Assembly (NCBI RefSeq): GCF_028368935.1
Contig: NZ_JAQNDK010000005.1
Span: 1,171,001 to 1,235,000 of the forward strand
Length of the DNA: 64,000 nt
From: Sorangium aterium
GTDB taxonomy: Bacteria > Myxococcota_A > Polyangia > Polyangiales > Polyangiaceae
Direction: 5' to 3'
The notes under the pieces are model-generated. The model saw only the letters and a program-made list of their open reading frames with translations, searched no databases and was not told where the DNA came from. This document shows, piece by piece, positions 9,601-18,356 of this stretch (within the stretch, counting starts at the first letter, position 1; every line of letters begins with the position of its first letter). A program made the translations under genes and the position numbers.

Positions 9601-10673
9601 GGATCGATGACGCGCACGAGTTCGCCGTCGTCGCTGTACGCGAACAAGATCGAGTGGACCGGAGCGCGCTGCTCGCCGCCAGGGGGAAAAACATCGAGGC
9701 GCACGATATGGCCGTCACCGTCGTGGGTAATGACGATCGTCCGGCGCGCGGCGTCGATGATGCGCGCTAGCCGCTCCGCGTCGTATTCGAGAACGACCTT
9801 CTGCCCTGACTCATTGGCGATTTCGTGGAGGAGCGCACGACCGCCGCTCGGGCGAAAGGTCCGTGTGAGGCGCGTATCGAGTGAGAAAACGGTGGCACCG
9901 CCACGAAGGTCGCGGGTGATGACGAGGCGCCTGCCGCGGTGGAACGCTGGCTTCCGTGGCTTCGTATCGGACACGGTGATCGTCGCGCCGTCTGCATCAC
10001 GGAGGCGCAGCGTGTCGCCGTCGAGCTCGATCCACTGGTGGTACGTGTGCGTCCAACCCCCGCGCCCGAGCGGGGTGTGCTCGCGGATGCGAGAAGAGCT
10101 GTAGAGGCGCTTCCAATCGATCGGGATGAGGCCGGGAATCGAGATGTCCGTGGTCTCGTCGATCATAGCGCCAGATGCGACGGAGATCGGATCGAGAACG
10201 ACAGTCATGTTGACGGTGGTGTTGTTGGCCGTGGTGGCTTGGATGATGTCCGCCGCCAGGAGCACACCGCTGACCTGGGAGACGTTTGCAGCCACGCCAG
10301 CCGCGTTGAGGCTCACCTGGTCGCCGGTACAGGCGATCCCACGATCGCTGGACTTGATGGTTGTTGACGAGGTGGAGACATTGCACGCCTTGTTCACGAC
10401 GAGCGTCACCACGTCGCCCCCGGTCCCCTGGCAAGGCATGTTGCCTGGCTTCTCGACATCCATCGTGCTGCCATGCAGGAGCACTGGCGCACCGCCAATC
10501 TCGATCCGCTCGCCTGTATCCGTGGCACTCGACGAGAGTGCGACGTACGCAAACGGGCTGGGTACCGGCCCGGTCGGAGGCGGCGGCGGCGCCGTGCTGA
10601 CGGCAGGGAGCGGGCTCGGACAGAAGTGATTGCTCCGCGTCGTCGCAATATATTTGTAATTGATCGTCGCCAC
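6615..10673 (-). CDS. RHS polymorphic toxin, PAAR-like N terminus, clan CD peptidase-like tail
   Basis: Effector of 1352 aa. Residues about 20-140 resemble DUF4150 PAAR-like spike tips (VPSPFAYVALSSSATD). A DUF6531-like segment follows (VASGAMIDETTDISIPGL), then RHS/YD repeats from about 240 to 1090 (for example LGRVTRRDLDALGRPV) that would form the sealed RHS shell. The core ends with DPKTARFLSPDPLELFGG and DPLGLS at about 1168. The last 184 residues form a separate tail. In it, RIVIHGEPHH (His about 1200) and LLITLNSCNTG (Cys about 1244) give the HG and C-x-TG arrangement of clan CD cysteine peptidases (caspase/CHAT/C80-like). The tail is less GC-rich than the shell. It probably rides on a VgrG encoded upstream on the same strand. 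The toxic activity is inferred, not shown. Confidence 0.88.
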   Translation of the reverse strand: MATINYKYIATTRSNHFCPSPLPAVSTAPPPPPTGPVPSPFAYVALSSSATDTGERIEIGGAPVLLHGSTMDVEKPGNMPCQGTGGDVVTLVVNKACNVSTSSTTIKSSDRGIACTGDQVSLNAAGVAANVSQVSGVLLAADIIQATTANNTTVNMTVVLDPISVASGAMIDETTDISIPGLIPIDWKRLYSSSRIREHTPLGRGGWTHTYHQWIELDGDTLRLRDADGATITVSDTKPRKPAFHRGRRLVITRDLRGGATVFSLDTRLTRTFRPSGGRALLHEIANESGQKVVLEYDAERLARIIDAARRTIVITHDGDGHIVRLDVFPPGGEQRAPVHSILFAYSDDGELVRVIDPLGHAETYGYDDQRRLNRKTLPTGLSFHYLYDPESGRCIRSWGDGDLHAGDLTYDLQQGITHLTGNPEPRVFTWRPKDGSVIREATTDGLAVRDLEFDADGLLLKTKNAAGDPLTFTRDGRGNITRITDPLGRTIELEYSEDLLVRRRADGLTTEYGYDSRNQLTSVKYASGAFLKLTYDEQGRLAAVHGPDGLRGAFIYDEQHNAIEEHTPRGAVRRWRHDALGRPVVYTDPLGRVTRRDLDALGRPVALHMPDGTSVRFEHDALGRLTRRMDALGRVETFRYAGLKSPIEVTQPDGAIWSLSFDLNERLQQVKNPKGETFDLRYDRAGNLREYRSYDGRVCRARHGKNGGLARVENPDGTFRALRHDGAGAIVAEETPHGAVRIETPEELVVEHTVEDPAGEVRVRVERDPLGRVVAETQNGRTIRYAYDAQNRCIARHLPTGHVTRYAYDEEGNVSSLDHDGYRVEIHRNLAGSMIRKVFSSAGVEARREVDPMARPTRDWVGAAGRTLVDRLYTHDASGALVERNDLRWGVTHYHYDRLGMLLEASSSKGHESFAYDAGGSLKPAGSSWKTAPGGLLLRTEEASYTYDNANRRTRETRSDGETEYLWDCRGQLREVRRPDGTRVLFAYDAFSRRIRKEIVPPSAPNALESVEAPMPRVVEYLWDGLCLAAELDSERGVRIFVHEPGTMSPLLQQDGTKIYAVITDHLGTPTELIGPQGEVAWSARHSAFGRTVETVRPAGGPPVASPFRLLGQYHDEETELCYVRYRYFDPKTARFLSPDPLELFGGRNLFAFDGSPTTHADPLGLSCLVIGNPLHDSAVRYAIGRIAPNPANYRIVIHGEPHHVASSDVNGMSTTHTPDQLIQMIQAAGNYNGALLITLNSCNTGRMPNGVAQQVSGAFPNRNVCGPNDLVWGIGQHIAPPIGIGNSVTWAPTPQELADAKPDPTRPGQWNWFRNGNPHQESHNVYDQHTALTKTQPLNVSPPKDPLPFR

Positions 10674-10707
10674 GGCGTTCTCTCCCTCTCCCGCTCGCCC
10701 CCTGCGC

Positions 10708-13161
10708 TCAGCCCCGGCTCTGCGCCACCTTCAGGAACGCCGCCAGGTTCGCCTCCGCCCTCGCCCAGAGCCCGCTCACGTCGACCGCATCGGGTAGCCG
10801 CAGACGCGCGCGCAGCTCGTCGATCCGCGCCTCCACGGCGAGGCGCGACAGCCTCCTCGACGCGCACTCCTCCACGGCCCCTGCGATCGAGAACTCGCGC
10901 CCCCCGCGGTAACGCCCCTTTGGATCGAGCCGCAGCGCCGCGATCGCCTCCCGCCAAGCCCCAGCGTCCAGCTCCCGCGCCTTCTCGACGCTCTGCCCGA
11001 ACAGCGTGCGCAGCGCCTCCGCCGCATCGTCCGCGAGCGCCTCGTCGTCGAGCCGCTGGATTATCCAGCCGGCGCTCGCCGGGCAGCCGAAGCGCGCCAC
11101 TGCGGAGAGCGCCGCGCGCGTCGGCCGGTGGCGGCCGAGCAGGCTCTCGAGCCGAGGCCAGTCCCCCGGCTCGCCGGCCAGCGGGAAGAGCTCCGCTGCG
11201 CGCAAGCCGAGCCGCACGCTCAGCGCCTCGTCGCGCACCAGCCCCACCTCGCCGCCGATCACGAGCACCCGCGCGGCCGACCAGGCCACGTCGGGGGAGG
11301 CCCCGCCGCAGAGCTCCCGCAAGCGCTCGACGAAGCGCGCACGCTGCGCCGGCGGTAGCCGCTCACAGCCCCAGATCCCGGCGCGGACCACCGCGTCGTG
11401 CTCGTCGGCGAGCGCGGCGGCGAGCGCCTCGACCGGCAGCTCGCCGCGCATCGAGCGCAGGTTCACGCCGGCAGCCCGCGCGATCGGGTGCGCCGACGCC
11501 GACAGCGCCCGCGCCAGCCCCGCGAGCCCAGGCCGCTCGACCAGCGCGAGCGCCTCGGCGACCGCGATCGCATGGTCCTCGGCGTCCTGCGGGAGCAGGT
11601 GCGCCGCCCGGTGGATCGCGGCGAGCGCGTCGTCGCCCGCGAAGGCGGCGAGCGAGAGCGCGCCGGCGAACGACTTCCACGGGTCGTCCATCCAGCGCTC
11701 CCAGAACGCGGCGACGTCGATCAGCGCGCGGGGCCCCGCGGCCACGATGGCGTCGATCTGCCGGAGCATCCGCGCCTCCGTCTCCGGCAGCCACGAACGC
11801 CGCCCCTTGACGCGGTCGCGGGCGAGCGCGGCCACGAGCTCGGCGCAGTGATCGACGACCGACGCGTAGAACCCCGCCAGCGTCACCTCAATCACGCGCC
11901 CCGCGTCGAGCCGCACCGCCGGCGCGGGGGCGCTCTCGCGTGGCAGCGCCGGGAGCGCTGGCGCCACATCGTTCGCCGCCCCGCTGCTCGCCGCGCCCGC
12001 CACCCCAGCCCCCTCCTCGATCCACGCCTCGTCTCCCGGCTCCTCCACCTCAGCCGGCGGCGGCACGAACACCTCGCGCTCCACCCCCCGCGCGATCACC
12101 GCCCCCGACAGCGGCGTCATCACCGGAAGCGCCCCCTCCGCTCCCGCCGCGACCTTGCCTGCTCCCGTCCGCGCCGCGGCTCCGAGCGCGATCCCGCGGG
12201 TGCCATCGCGGGAGATCGCCCAGGCCACGAACGACCTCCCGGCCTCCGGCGGCGCCGCCCCATGGCGGACCGTCGCGAACGCGCACGCGAGGCCCATCAC
12301 GCCCGCCGCGGCCCCGAGCTCGCCGATCTCCGCCTCCAGGCAGCGATCGAAATAGCTCGGCGACAGCCGCTCCGCGCACCGCGCCGTGGTGAACTGCCAC
12401 TCTCGGCACCGGAGCGCGCCAACACGCCCCTGCCCGAAGACGGCCTGGATCGACCCAGCAGCGGAGGGCAGGCTCCGGAGGAGCGCCGTCATCGCCGCCG
12501 CGTCGACGGGCTCGTCGTCCTCGTCGGTCGCGCGCCCCGGCGCGTACCGGCTCGCCACGATCTCTCCCACGCCCGCCAACCCCCACCGCGACGCCTGCTC
12601 CGCGGAGGCCACGAGCAGCGCCCCCGCGCCCTCGGACGGCGGCGGCGGCGCGAGCAGCCACGGGCTCTCCGGCCTCCGCCGCCGCTCGGCGAGCGCGTCC
12701 ACCCCGGCGAACGAGTCGACGCCCACGAGGAGCGCGGCGCCGCCCGCGCCGCCCGCGAGCAGCTCCGCGATCCGCGCCAGCGCCGCGAACGCGCCCGCCG
12801 CCCCTGTGAAGCGCTGCGCCGCGGGGCCGAGCGCGCGGGCCAGCTCCGAGAGCGCTCCCTCGGGCAGCCCCGGCCGTGGCGCCGGCGCCACGACGAAGCG
12901 CGGGATCCCCGCGGCGTCGCCTCCCGGGAGCGCCGCGAGCGCCTCGGCGACGGCGCCCCGCGCGAGCGCGAGGAGGCGGCCCGCGTCGGCCTGCGAGGGC
13001 CTGATCCACGGGCAGTAGCGCGCGTCGATCCGGCGCCCGTCGGGTCCGATGAACGGCGACGGCGGGGGCGGCGGCGCTCCGGCGCGCGGGAAGAAGACGT
13101 GATCGCGCGCCGAGGCGCCGGCGGGCGAGACCAGGCCGAGGCCGAGCACGGTGAGCTTCAT
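10708..13161 (-). CDS. Ketosynthase-like/HEAT-repeat fusion (TIGR02270-like)
   Basis: Protein of 817 aa. The N-terminal 320 residues resemble the thiolase/beta-ketoacyl synthase fold (LTVLGLGLVSPAG, ALLVGVDSF, SEGAGALLVAS), but where active enzymes carry a nucleophilic Cys this one reads FTGAAGAFAALA, so it should be catalytically dead. From about residue 400 the chain is helical with HEAT-like repeats (AAFAGDDALAAIHRAAHLLPQD), matching the TIGR02270 proteins found in T6SS clusters of myxobacteria. ATG 13161 overlaps the stop of the upstream vgrG by 4 bases (ATGA), which fixes the start; the longer open frame upstream is a shadow of vgrG. A scaffold or adaptor role for the VgrG/RHS effector complex is inferred from context. 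Confidence 0.75.
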   Translation of the reverse strand: MKLTVLGLGLVSPAGASARDHVFFPRAGAPPPPPSPFIGPDGRRIDARYCPWIRPSQADAGRLLALARGAVAEALAALPGGDAAGIPRFVVAPAPRPGLPEGALSELARALGPAAQRFTGAAGAFAALARIAELLAGGAGGAALLVGVDSFAGVDALAERRRRPESPWLLAPPPPSEGAGALLVASAEQASRWGLAGVGEIVASRYAPGRATDEDDEPVDAAAMTALLRSLPSAAGSIQAVFGQGRVGALRCREWQFTTARCAERLSPSYFDRCLEAEIGELGAAAGVMGLACAFATVRHGAAPPEAGRSFVAWAISRDGTRGIALGAAARTGAGKVAAGAEGALPVMTPLSGAVIARGVEREVFVPPPAEVEEPGDEAWIEEGAGVAGAASSGAANDVAPALPALPRESAPAPAVRLDAGRVIEVTLAGFYASVVDHCAELVAALARDRVKGRRSWLPETEARMLRQIDAIVAAGPRALIDVAAFWERWMDDPWKSFAGALSLAAFAGDDALAAIHRAAHLLPQDAEDHAIAVAEALALVERPGLAGLARALSASAHPIARAAGVNLRSMRGELPVEALAAALADEHDAVVRAGIWGCERLPPAQRARFVERLRELCGGASPDVAWSAARVLVIGGEVGLVRDEALSVRLGLRAAELFPLAGEPGDWPRLESLLGRHRPTRAALSAVARFGCPASAGWIIQRLDDEALADDAAEALRTLFGQSVEKARELDAGAWREAIAALRLDPKGRYRGGREFSIAGAVEECASRRLSRLAVEARIDELRARLRLPDAVDVSGLWARAEANLAAFLKVAQSRG

Positions 13162-15698
13162 CGGTGCGTGAGCGAGCCCGACTGCTTCGAGCTCCCGGTG
13201 ATGGTGATCGAGGGGGACTTGATCGTGACGCCCGCCGGCGTCGCCGAGATCTCGGACGCCCCGCACCGGAAGGTGATCGGGCTGCCGCCGAGCTTCAGGT
13301 TCCCGCTCACCTCGAGCGTGAGCGCGCTCTTCGCGGTGAGCGTGTACGAGCCGCCCGCGCTGATCCTCAGCGCGCCCTTCACGTCCGAGGTCATGGCCCC
13401 CGCGACGCTCCGGGTGATCGCCCCCCGGCTGCCGATGTTCAGCGATCCGAGCCACTCGCCGAGGCCCCCGCCCACCGTGAGGCCGGCGCTCGCGGCGCTG
13501 CTCGTGTGGCTCCCGTTGATCACGGTCGTCGCGGGGCCGGCGGTCACCCACGAGACGGGGCCCGGCGTGGTCAGCGCGTAGAGGGCGCCCACCGCCTCGG
13601 TGTACGACCCGCTCGCGACGACGCTGCGGTGGCCCGGGCCGGGGCCCGCCGGGCCGCCGCCTGCGCCGCTCGCGCCCGCGGCCCCGCCGCCCGGCGCCGC
13701 CTCGCCCTGCGCGGGCCGGCCGTGATCCCACGGCATCGGGCTCGACGACCCCTTCACCGCCGCCAGGATCGCCTCGCCCCCCGGCAGCAGCGACATCGCG
13801 CTGCCCGCCGCGCTGTCCTTGATCGCGGCGAGCGCGCCCTCCGCGCCCTTCGCCTGGTAGCCCTCGTAGGCCGCGCGCGACGCGCCCATCGCGGACGCCG
13901 CGATCTGCCCGGCAGCGCCCCGCGCGCTCACCTTCGACAGCAGCGCGGACGCGGCGAGGTTGGCCGCGCCCTTCACGGGGTTGCCGGCCTGCTCCACGAG
14001 CATCCCCCCCACCACGGCCGTCTCGGCGCCGACCTCGCTCACGAAGTTGCCCCCCGCGCTCTGGCGCTGCGCGGCGCCCACCGTCACGCTGCGGGAGCCG
14101 TAGCCGCCGATGTACCCGAGGTGCACCGAGGTCGACTCGTCGCCCCCGACCTCGGCCTGCAGGGCAGCGCCGACCTGGAGGTCTTCGTTCTTCAGCGTCT
14201 GCGCCTCGTGATCGCCCCCGACCGTCGTCTCCTTGGCGAAGGGCGCGTGCACGAGGACGTGCTCGCGGCCGGCGGCGTCGTCCATCTGGATCGCCGTCCG
14301 CGCCCCCGCGCCCGGCGAGCTGTCGGTCGCGATCGAGGTCACCGTCTTGTTCGCGGGCAGCGCGAGGGGCGGCCGCTGCTTCTCGTTGTACGAGCGCCCG
14401 AGCACCACGGGGCGATCCGGATCGCCGTCCTCGAACATCACGAAGACCTCCCAGCCCACGCGCGGCAGCAGCATCGGATCCGGCAGGTGCGGCTGCGCCA
14501 CCCGCACGGGCAGGCTGCTCCGCTGGTCGCCCTCGCCGTGCAGATCCCAGTGGAAGCGGAGGTGGACGCGGCCGAGCGCGTCGGGGTGGATCTCCTGCCC
14601 GCGCTCCCCGGTGACCCAGGCCGACTGCACCCCGGCGATGCGCGGCCTCGGCGTGACCTTCGGCAGGCGGAAGGGCACGCTGGCCGGGATCGCCCCGACA
14701 CTCGCGCGGAAGACCCCATCGCCCGCGTCCCAGCGCAGCGCCACGTCGGTCACCACGAAGTCGCCCCCGGCCTGGACGAGGCCGTGGTGGTCCGGCGCCT
14801 CCACGAGGCGGCAGCGCGCGCCGGGCGAGAGCGCCAGCGCGTTGCTGTCGAACGACAGGCGCGCGGCCTCGGCGCGCAGCGACTCGAGCCGGATCCGCGC
14901 GCGCTCCGCGCCCTCCGCCGGCGAAGCGAAGCCGCCGGGCGCCTCGTAGACCTCCACGTCCCGCTCCGCCTCGACGCCCCCCGAGGCCTCGGCCTCGAGC
15001 GCGAGCCGGGGCTGATCGGGGCTGTGATCGCGGAGGACGACCTTGCCGGCCGCGCGCCGGATCCGCCGCGCCGCGTCCACCGCGACGGGCCCCGGCTCGT
15101 CCAGCGTGCTGCGCGTGACCAGCGCGACGCCGCCCGGGTAAGCGTCCTCGGCGGAGGCGGAGTCGTCCTCGAGGACGAACACCTCGCCCTCGCCGTCGTC
15201 CTCGAACCGGAAATACAGCCCGTGCTCCTCGCAGATCCGCCGGACGAACGCCGCGTCGCTCTCCTGGTACTGCACGACGTAGCGGCGCTTCGGGTAGGGC
15301 GCCGCGAGCCGCTTGCGCACGGTCCTGTAGCCGCCCCCTCGCACCACCTGCTCGACGATCTCCGGCGCCGTCATCTCCTGGAAGGTGCGCGCCCTCCGGG
15401 TGAGCCCGAGCAGGGCGAAGCGCGACGCCAGCGTGAGCCGGTAAGCCCGGAGGTGCTCGTGATCGCTCGCGATCACGGCGAACCGGGCGACGACGCCGAG
15501 GAACGTCCTGCTCCCCGCGGGGGCGTCGAGGGCGAGCCGCCCCGCCTTGCGGAGCACGCTCCCGGGGGCGACGAGCGCGTCCCTCGGGCCGTGGAGATCG
15601 ATCTCGAACGCCGAGGCCTCCCCGAGCCGCTCCACGCCGCGGACGCGCGACGGCGAGAGATCCGGATCGCCCTCGATCGTCAGCGCGACGCCGCTCAC
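13158..15698 (-). CDS. vgrG: VgrG spike protein (third of three)
   Basis: T6SS trimeric spike subunit of 846 aa. The N-terminal gp27-like region is recognised by YVVQYQESDAAFVRRICEEH and LYFRFEDD. The OB-fold region carries EIHPDALGRVHLRFHWD and LPRVGWEVFVMFEDGDPDRP, then VVLGRSYNEKQRPP. The C terminus is Gly-rich beta-needle sequence (TVGGDHEAQTLKNEDLQVG). An Ala-rich, helix-like stretch interrupts the needle at about residues 566-653, followed by a Gly/Pro-rich segment before the needle resumes. GTG 15698 was chosen because it overlaps the stop of the DUF6484 gene by 4 bases; the upstream extension is Arg-rich shadow. It is the last spike gene before the HEAT fusion and the RHS toxin. Confidence 0.92.
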   Translation of the reverse strand: MSGVALTIEGDPDLSPSRVRGVERLGEASAFEIDLHGPRDALVAPGSVLRKAGRLALDAPAGSRTFLGVVARFAVIASDHEHLRAYRLTLASRFALLGLTRRARTFQEMTAPEIVEQVVRGGGYRTVRKRLAAPYPKRRYVVQYQESDAAFVRRICEEHGLYFRFEDDGEGEVFVLEDDSASAEDAYPGGVALVTRSTLDEPGPVAVDAARRIRRAAGKVVLRDHSPDQPRLALEAEASGGVEAERDVEVYEAPGGFASPAEGAERARIRLESLRAEAARLSFDSNALALSPGARCRLVEAPDHHGLVQAGGDFVVTDVALRWDAGDGVFRASVGAIPASVPFRLPKVTPRPRIAGVQSAWVTGERGQEIHPDALGRVHLRFHWDLHGEGDQRSSLPVRVAQPHLPDPMLLPRVGWEVFVMFEDGDPDRPVVLGRSYNEKQRPPLALPANKTVTSIATDSSPGAGARTAIQMDDAAGREHVLVHAPFAKETTVGGDHEAQTLKNEDLQVGAALQAEVGGDESTSVHLGYIGGYGSRSVTVGAAQRQSAGGNFVSEVGAETAVVGGMLVEQAGNPVKGAANLAASALLSKVSARGAAGQIAASAMGASRAAYEGYQAKGAEGALAAIKDSAAGSAMSLLPGGEAILAAVKGSSSPMPWDHGRPAQGEAAPGGGAAGASGAGGGPAGPGPGHRSVVASGSYTEAVGALYALTTPGPVSWVTAGPATTVINGSHTSSAASAGLTVGGGLGEWLGSLNIGSRGAITRSVAGAMTSDVKGALRISAGGSYTLTAKSALTLEVSGNLKLGGSPITFRCGASEISATPAGVTIKSPSITITGSSKQSGSLTHR

Positions 15699-16198
15699 GG
15701 CAGCTCCACCCGCGCCGAGAAGATCCGCACGAGCGCCGCCATGTCGATCACCAGCCGGTCGCCCTCGATCCGCACCGCGCCGCCGGGCTCGATCCGGAGG
15801 CTCGAACCCGGCACCTCGAGCTCCAGCGTCTCCCTGGCGCGGAGCCGGAGGTGGCGGGCGTCGAGCGCCAGCGTCCCGTGCGCGTCCGGCGCAGGCGCCG
15901 AGGCCGTCTGGAGCGCGCCCAGGATGGCGACGCCCCCGGGCGCGTCCGCGAGCACGACGGTGCGGCCCTCGCGCATGCACTCCTCGATGAACGCGGGCGA
16001 GACGCCGGCGGCGAGCGTCGCGAGGAGCCGGCGCCCGTCGCTCGAGCGCACCTGGAACGCGGGGCGCGCGTCGCTCTCCTCCTCGCCGCGCGCAGCGATC
16101 ATCTCCACGACCCCCGGGTGGAGCCCGGGACCGAGGGTCTTCGCCTCGCCCCGCGCGGGGCGGGCGGTCGATTGCTGGACCGTGCGCGACCTAGCCAT
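15695..16198 (-). CDS. DUF6484-like T6SS accessory protein
   Basis: Protein of 167 aa between two vgrG genes. It overlaps the upstream gene by 8 bases and the downstream one by 4. The core shows an SH3/OB-like opening (RTVVLADAPGGVAILGALQT) followed by short beta repeats (ALDARHLRLRARETLELEVPG, GGAVRIEGDRLVIDMAALV). This resembles the DUF6484 proteins seen beside vgrG genes. The repeats look like a short version of the VgrG needle, so it may form a small spike extension or adaptor; that is inference. There is no signal peptide. Confidence 0.65.
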   Translation of the reverse strand: MARSRTVQQSTARPARGEAKTLGPGLHPGVVEMIAARGEEESDARPAFQVRSSDGRRLLATLAAGVSPAFIEECMREGRTVVLADAPGGVAILGALQTASAPAPDAHGTLALDARHLRLRARETLELEVPGSSLRIEPGGAVRIEGDRLVIDMAALVRIFSARVELP

Positions 16199-18356
16199 AG
16201 TGATGAACCCCTTCCTCCACGCTCGACGTCGGACCCTCGAGCTTGCCCGAGATGGTGATGGAGCCGGGGGTCATGGTGATCGTCACCCCCTGCGCCTTGA
16301 TCGTGAGCTTCGCGGCCGCCTCGACGGCGACCTCGGCGCCGGCGATGTCGGCGGCGCCCCGCGAGGTGGTCGTCACCTTGCCGAAGCTCTCCGCGACGTC
16401 GCCTCCGGCGGCGACGCTGCGCGAGCCGAAGCTCTCGGCGTAGAGCCCCCGCACGGTGAGGGCGTAGGAGCCGGCGTCGATCGTCTGCGCGCCCGAGACC
16501 TTCACGATCGCCGCGCCGGCCACGCCCACCGACTCCGACGGGCCGGCGGTGGTGCTCACCGAGCCGCCGACGAGCAGCGTCGAGGCGCCCTTGACGAACA
16601 CGCTCTGGTGCTCGACGCCGACCTCCTCCTTCGCGCCGCCCACCATCCGGACGAAGCTCGGCGTCACGGTGAGGTAGTCGCCGCCGGCGCGGATCACGCG
16701 GGCGCCCCCCACGGTGATCGCCTCCGAGGCCGCCTTCAGCCCGTAGTTCGAGTCGACCGCCACCTTGCGCTCGCCGCCCACCTCGAGCGACAGCGCGCCC
16801 GCCACCTTCTCGACCCGCCGCTCCTTGACCTCGACCGTCCGTGCGCCGCCGACCACGCGCTCGGATCGCCCGGCGATCTCGGTCCGCTTGTCGTTCTCGG
16901 TCCGCTCCCGGTAGTCGCCCGACGTGTCGAGCCCGAGGCGCTCGTTCCCGGCCTCGTCGCTGATCCCGACGCCGCTGCCGCCCGAGCCGCCCGGGGTCGC
17001 CCGCGTGCCGAAGCGGGTCTCGACCTTCTTCGCGGGCAGCGCGGCGGGCGGCGCCTGGACGGCGTTGACCATCCGGCCGAGGATCACGGGGATCTCCCCG
17101 CCCCGGTCGCTGAAGCCGATGAGCTCCTCCCAGCCGACCCGCGGGTTCAGCATCGCGCCCGCGAGCTGCGGCTGGGTCACGCGGGCGAAGCCGGAGCTCC
17201 GGTCGTCCGACGTGTCGCGCGTGTCCTGGCGATCCCAGCGGAGCCGGAGGCGGCTGCGGCCGTGCTCGTCGAGGGCGATCTCCTTTCCCGGCGGCCCGGT
17301 GACCACCGCGGTCCCGGCGCCGCCGCGAGGCGCGGGGGCGCGGCGCGCCGGGCGGAAGCCGTCGCGCGCCGGGACCGCCTCGAAGCGAGCGCGGTAAGCG
17401 AGCTCCTCCGGACCCCCCTCCGCCCTCGCCTCGTGCACGACGGCGAGCACGAGCCAGCGCGCGTCGCCGAGCTCCTCGGGCGGGCCGGTCACCTCGACGA
17501 TCTCGCCGGCGCGGAGCTCCGGCGCCGTGGCCTCGCCCTCGAGCGATGTCGCCCCGGCCCGGCGCTCCGCGAGGCGGATCGCCGCGAGCTCGCGGCCCGC
17601 GTCTGGATCGTCGAGGGCGCCCGGGACCTCGTACCACTCGAGCGCGCCCTCGCCCGAGGCGCCGCTCAGATCGAGCATCGGCCGCGTGAAATCGTACGCC
17701 TTGAGCGCGACCTTCTCGACCGCCACCCGCCTGCGGATCCGCGCCGCGTACAGGGCTCGCCCGGGGACGAGCCCCGCCTCGTCGCGCCACGGGATCGCCG
17801 CGCCCGAGTCGAGGAACGTCTCGGGCGCGTCGGCGACGTGGAGGAGCGCGGGATCGCCGTCGTCCGGGAACCAGCTCATGCCCTCCTCGGCGAGGAGGCG
17901 GGCGCAGAAGCCGAGGTCGCTCTCGAAGACCTGCGCGCAGTGGGGCCGCTTCGCCGTCGCGCGGCGGGCGCGGAGGTCGAGGCGGACGCCGTGATCGCCG
18001 AGGACGCGCGCCGCGATCTCGGTGGCGCTCTCGTCGACGAAGACCCGGTAGTCGCGCGTCTCGTCGAGCCGGGCGACCGGCGAGGCGAGGGTCACGCGCG
18101 CGTGGGCGTCGCGCTCCTCGACGGCCTCCACAGCGAGCGCGAAGCGCCGCTCGACGCCGTGGAAGCGCAGCGTGAGCGTCGCTGCGCGGCCGATCAGATC
18201 GAGCGCCGCAAGCTCGGCGGGCTCGCCGCCCACGAAGGCGGCGCAGCGCGCGTGGGCCACCGTCGGGGCGCAGGCGCGCTCCTCGACCTGGCACGCGTGG
18301 ACGCGGAGCTCGGCGTCCACGCCGGGGATCTCGAGCAGGATGGGTCGCTCGCTCAC
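16191..18356 (-). CDS. vgrG: VgrG spike protein (second of three)
   Basis: T6SS spike subunit of 721 aa. N-terminal region: HCAQVFESDLGFCARLLAEE and GMSWFPDDGDP. OB-fold region: EIALDEHGRSRLRLRWDR, then LNPRVGWEELIGFSDRGGE and VILGRMVNAVQAPP. The C terminus is a long run of Gly/Val beta-needle repeats (EVGGERKVAVDSNYGLK, VGGARVIRAGGDYLTV). The GTG start at 18356 overlaps the stop of the preceding vgrG by 4 bases (GTGA) and is followed by SERPILLEIPG; the longer open frame belongs to a shadow of the neighbour. The three VgrGs differ in their N-terminal 200 residues, so they are not recent copies and may form hetero-spikes or carry different cargoes. Confidence 0.92.
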   Translation of the reverse strand: MSERPILLEIPGVDAELRVHACQVEERACAPTVAHARCAAFVGGEPAELAALDLIGRAATLTLRFHGVERRFALAVEAVEERDAHARVTLASPVARLDETRDYRVFVDESATEIAARVLGDHGVRLDLRARRATAKRPHCAQVFESDLGFCARLLAEEGMSWFPDDGDPALLHVADAPETFLDSGAAIPWRDEAGLVPGRALYAARIRRRVAVEKVALKAYDFTRPMLDLSGASGEGALEWYEVPGALDDPDAGRELAAIRLAERRAGATSLEGEATAPELRAGEIVEVTGPPEELGDARWLVLAVVHEARAEGGPEELAYRARFEAVPARDGFRPARRAPAPRGGAGTAVVTGPPGKEIALDEHGRSRLRLRWDRQDTRDTSDDRSSGFARVTQPQLAGAMLNPRVGWEELIGFSDRGGEIPVILGRMVNAVQAPPAALPAKKVETRFGTRATPGGSGGSGVGISDEAGNERLGLDTSGDYRERTENDKRTEIAGRSERVVGGARTVEVKERRVEKVAGALSLEVGGERKVAVDSNYGLKAASEAITVGGARVIRAGGDYLTVTPSFVRMVGGAKEEVGVEHQSVFVKGASTLLVGGSVSTTAGPSESVGVAGAAIVKVSGAQTIDAGSYALTVRGLYAESFGSRSVAAGGDVAESFGKVTTTSRGAADIAGAEVAVEAAAKLTIKAQGVTITMTPGSITISGKLEGPTSSVEEGVHHYG

